Source of the DNA: DATMGU01 sp035555315
GTDB lineage: Bacteria; Pseudomonadota; Alphaproteobacteria; ATCC43930; CGMCC-115725
Assembly: GCA_035555315.1 (NCBI GenBank)
Contig: DATMGU010000095.1
Location: forward strand, 1-64,000
Reading direction: 5' to 3'
DNA: 64,000 nucleotides
A program made the position numbers and the translations under genes. Below, piece by piece: positions 61,614-64,000 of this stretch; position 1 is the first letter of the stretch; every line of letters begins with the position of its first letter. The notes under the pieces were generated by a model. That model had not been told where the DNA came from. It saw nothing but the letters and a program-made list of their open reading frames with translations, and ran no database searches.

Positions 61614-63974
61614 ATGCCAGAGGGCGATGCGCCGACGCTAACGACCTCGGGCGTGGGGGCCGCCGTCCAGCGCAAGGAGGATGACCGGTATCTGCGCGGC
61701 CGGGGCGAATACATCGCGGATATCCGGCTCGCCGGGATGCGCGAGCTGGCCTTCCTGCGCAGCCCGCTGGCCCATGCCCGCATCCGCTCGATCAGGAAAC
61801 CGGCGGGGATGGAGGGCCAGGTGTTCACCGCCGCCGACCTTATCGGCGTGCAACCGATCCTGGCGGTCTCCGCCCTGCCCGGCTTCAAGCCCTCGGCCCA
61901 GCCGGTCCTGGCCACCGACAAGGTGCGCTATGTCGGCGAGCCGATCGCGGTCTGCGTCGCCGCGAACCGCTCGGCCGCCGAGGATCTGGCCGCCGCGATC
62001 GAGGTCGATTACGACGAGTTGCCGGCCAATGTCGACATGCTGGCGGCCCGCCAGGCGGGCGCCCCGCTGGTGCATGAGGCCTGGGGCGATAACGTCTTCC
62101 TGGAAACCTTCGTTGATGGCGATATGGACCACGCGCGGGCGACAGCACCGATCGTCATCCGGCGCAGCTTTCGCACGGCGCGGCAATGCATGTCGCCGAT
62201 CGAGGGGCGCGGCGTGGTCGCGACCTGGGACCGGCGGCTGGAACAATTGCTGGTCTATTCCTCGACGCAGTTGCCGCACATCATCCGCACCGGCCTCGCC
62301 GGCTGCCTCGGCCTCGATCACGGCCGGATCCGCGTGGTCGCCCCCGATGTCGGCGGCGGCTTCGGCTATAAGGGCGTCCTGCTGGCCGAGGAGGTCTGCG
62401 CGGGCTATCTCGCCAAGCTGCTCGGCCATCCGGTGCGCTGGATCGAGGATCGCCGGGAACAGCTGGTCGCCAACGCCAATTGCCGGGAACATCATTACGA
62501 CGTCACCGCCTATGCCGATACCGATGGCAGGCTGATCGCGCTGGACGCCGAGGCCACGGTCGATGCCGGCGCCTATTCGGCCTATCCCTTCTCGGCCTGC
62601 CTGGAGGCCGCCCAGGTCGCCAGCATTCTGCCCGGACCCTATGATTTCGAGGCCTATCGCTGCCGGACCTGGTCGGCCGCGACCAACAAGCCGCCGATCC
62701 TGCCCTATCGCGGCGTCGCGCGCACCGGCGTGTGCTTCGCCATGGAGCTGATCATGGACGCCATCGCCCACGAGGTCGGGCGCGAGCCCCATGAAGTGCG
62801 GCTGCGCAACCTGATCCCGCCTGAGAAAATGCCGTTCGACAACATCACCCATAAGCATTTCGACAGCGGCGATTATCCCGAATGCCTGCGCCGGGCGGTC
62901 GCCGCGATCGATCTGCCGGCGATCCGCGCGCGCCAGGCGGCGGGCGAACCGGATGGCAGCCGGATCGGTGTCGGCTTGGCGATCTTCTGCGAACAGGCCG
63001 CGCACGGCACCTCGGTCTATGCCGGCTGGGGCATCCCCATGGTGCCGGGGTTCGAACAGGCGGTGGCGCGGTTGACCCCCGATGGCGGCCTCGAACTGCG
63101 CGTCGGCATCCAATCGCATGGCCAGGGGCTGGAGACCACCCTGGCGCAAGTGGCGCACCAGGTGCTGGGCATCCCGCTCGACCGGATCATGGTGGTGCAT
63201 GGCGATACCGGCGTGACGCCCTATTCGACCGGCACCTGGGGCTCGCGCTGCATGGTGATGGCAGGCGGCGCCGTCGCCACCGCGTGCCGCGACCTGGGCG
63301 ACCGGCTGGCCCGCATCGGCGCCCATCTGCTGCAGGTCGCCCCCGATCAGGTCGAGGTCGGCGACGACAAGGTGACCGGCCCGAACGGGGCGGTATCGAT
63401 CGCCGAGATTGGCCGCACCTGGTACCTGAAGCCGCAGGACCTGCCGGACGACGTCATCCCGGGCGGTTTGGAAGTGACCTCCGGCTACAAGGCAGTGCGC
63501 GACAGCGGCACCTTCAGCTATGCCGCCCATGCGGTCGTCGTGTCGGTCGATGTCGAACTGGGGGCGGTGCGCATCCTGGACTATGTGGTGGTCGAGGATG
63601 GCGGCGTGCTGGTCAACCCGATGATCGTCGACGGCCAGGTCGCCGGCGGGCTGGCGCAGGGCATCGGCACCGCGCTTTACGAGGAGATGAGCTACAGCGC
63701 CGAGGGCCAGCCGCTCGCCTCGACCCTGGCCGATTACATGCTGCCGGGCGCCACCGAGGTGCCCGATCCACGTATCGAGCATATGGAGACACCGTCGCCC
63801 TATACCACTTTCGGCCAGAAAGGCATCGGCGAGGGCGGTGCCATCGGCCCGCCCGCGGCGATCGCCAACGCGGTCAACGACGCATTGCGCCCGCTCGGCG
63901 TCGAGATCGGCGAGGTACCGATCACCCCGCGCCGGCTGCTGGCGGCCCTGGCCACCGCTCAAGGTGCCGCATGA
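61614..63974 (+). CDS. Xanthine dehydrogenase-family molybdopterin-binding subunit (CoxL-like)
   Basis: Large subunit of a molybdenum hydroxylase, 786 residues from ATG 61614 (ATG 61554 would add 20). It has the Ald_Xan_dh_C domain (LRGRGEYIADIRL...), the MoCo-binding GGGFGYKG loop and the GEGGAIG segment near the C-terminus with its catalytic Glu. It lacks the AYRCSFR motif of true carbon-monoxide dehydrogenase, reading PYRGVAR instead, so it is likely a hydroxylase of an N-heterocycle or aldehyde. It overlaps the next gene in ATGA. Confidence 0.87.
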   Translation: MPEGDAPTLTTSGVGAAVQRKEDDRYLRGRGEYIADIRLAGMRELAFLRSPLAHARIRSIRKPAGMEGQVFTAADLIGVQPILAVSALPGFKPSAQPVLATDKVRYVGEPIAVCVAANRSAAEDLAAAIEVDYDELPANVDMLAARQAGAPLVHEAWGDNVFLETFVDGDMDHARATAPIVIRRSFRTARQCMSPIEGRGVVATWDRRLEQLLVYSSTQLPHIIRTGLAGCLGLDHGRIRVVAPDVGGGFGYKGVLLAEEVCAGYLAKLLGHPVRWIEDRREQLVANANCREHHYDVTAYADTDGRLIALDAEATVDAGAYSAYPFSACLEAAQVASILPGPYDFEAYRCRTWSAATNKPPILPYRGVARTGVCFAMELIMDAIAHEVGREPHEVRLRNLIPPEKMPFDNITHKHFDSGDYPECLRRAVAAIDLPAIRARQAAGEPDGSRIGVGLAIFCEQAAHGTSVYAGWGIPMVPGFEQAVARLTPDGGLELRVGIQSHGQGLETTLAQVAHQVLGIPLDRIMVVHGDTGVTPYSTGTWGSRCMVMAGGAVATACRDLGDRLARIGAHLLQVAPDQVEVGDDKVTGPNGAVSIAEIGRTWYLKPQDLPDDVIPGGLEVTSGYKAVRDSGTFSYAAHAVVVSVDVELGAVRILDYVVVEDGGVLVNPMIVDGQVAGGLAQGIGTALYEEMSYSAEGQPLASTLADYMLPGATEVPDPRIEHMETPSPYTTFGQKGIGEGGAIGPPAAIANAVNDALRPLGVEIGEVPITPRRLLAALATAQGAA

Positions 63975-64000
63975 AGGCGACCAGCCTCGACTATGCCCGC
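63971..64000 (+). CDS. Start of the FAD-binding subunit (CoxM-like), truncated by the window edge
   Basis: The first ten codons (MKATSLDYAR) overlap the CoxL-like stop in ATGA and match the usual beginning of CoxM/FAD-binding subunits of molybdenum hydroxylases. The rest lies outside the window. Confidence 0.6.
   Translation, partial: MKATSLDYAR

Noticed and set aside
61638..63962. A 774-codon open frame antisense to the CoxL-like gene
   Set aside because: Same reason: antisense composition, no domain, and the sense strand encodes a clear molybdenum hydroxylase.
61614..63974. Aerobic carbon-monoxide dehydrogenase large subunit
   Set aside because: The AYRCSFR active-site motif of true CO dehydrogenase is absent (the region reads PYRGVAR), so only the broader hydroxylase family is claimed.
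1..64000. CRISPR array, prophage or complete insertion sequence
   Set aside because: No regularly spaced direct repeats, integrase, transposase or phage structural genes were seen in any frame.

Overview
The window is about two-thirds G+C and gene-dense, with many 1-4 bp start/stop overlaps and GTG/TTG starts. Several genes point to an alphaproteobacterium, most likely of the Rhodospirillales or a neighbouring order: hemD joined to a mitofilin-like region and followed by hemY, tsaD-gpsA, a bacterial transglutaminase-like cysteine peptidase, a DUF3309-type miniprotein, and BrnA-like and RES-Xre toxin-antitoxin genes. The genus cannot be fixed from sequence alone. No phage, complete insertion sequence or CRISPR array was seen.

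Layout. 0-1.7 kb: a 5'-truncated acidic hypothetical gene, two inverted palindromic repeats and a ChaC-type gamma-glutamylcyclotransferase. 1.9-9.1 kb: a complete benzoate-to-muconolactone pathway in one leftward operon, catB-catC-catA-benA-benB-benC-benD, with a divergent LysR regulator and an exact BenM/CatM-type operator. 9.1-19.6 kb: housekeeping genes (C93 peptidase, YdcF, gpsA, tsaD, a PDZ/aspartyl-protease protein, hemD-mitofilin, hemY, tRNA-Thr), then a frameshifted BrnA-like antitoxin and a 54-aa membrane protein. 19.6-29.1 kb: a peptide-type ABC importer with one double ATPase, an EthD-like protein, and a divergent acyl-CoA ligase / thiolase-like / DUF35 operon. 29.4-35.9 kb: a four-gene catabolic operon with two unusual fusions (dienelactone hydrolase + NTF2-like; HpcH/HpaI aldolase + SDR), a luciferase-like monooxygenase and a 2-hydroxyacid dehydrogenase, next to a winged-helix regulator and a class II aldolase. 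35.8-45.7 kb: an operon for a biuret-hydrolase-like cysteine hydrolase, NCS2 permease, IclR regulator, fused hydantoinase A/B (5-oxoprolinase-like) and OPT transporter, divergent from an isopenicillin-N-synthase-like oxygenase. 45.9-50.9 kb: a branched-chain-amino-acid-type ABC importer with a LivM-LivG fusion. 51-64 kb: aldo/keto reductase with divergent LysR, a SulP-STAS-cNMP transporter, CDP-diacylglycerol pyrophosphatase, a DUF3445 haem enzyme, a HerA-like ATPase, a RES-Xre toxin-antitoxin pair with tandem operators, an amidohydrolase, and the start of a molybdenum hydroxylase operon.

Most of the window therefore serves uptake and breakdown of aromatic, amide/lactam and unidentified organic acids by a soil-type heterotroph. 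The least explained part is the 29.4-35.9 kb operon: its SDR domain lacks the catalytic tyrosine, its two fusions are unusual, and its promoter carries a perfect palindrome that recurs imperfectly in the acyl-CoA ligase promoter 8.5 kb away. The thiolase-like protein of that second operon lacks the nucleophilic cysteine and is paired with a DUF35 protein, which suggests an aldolase rather than a thiolase.
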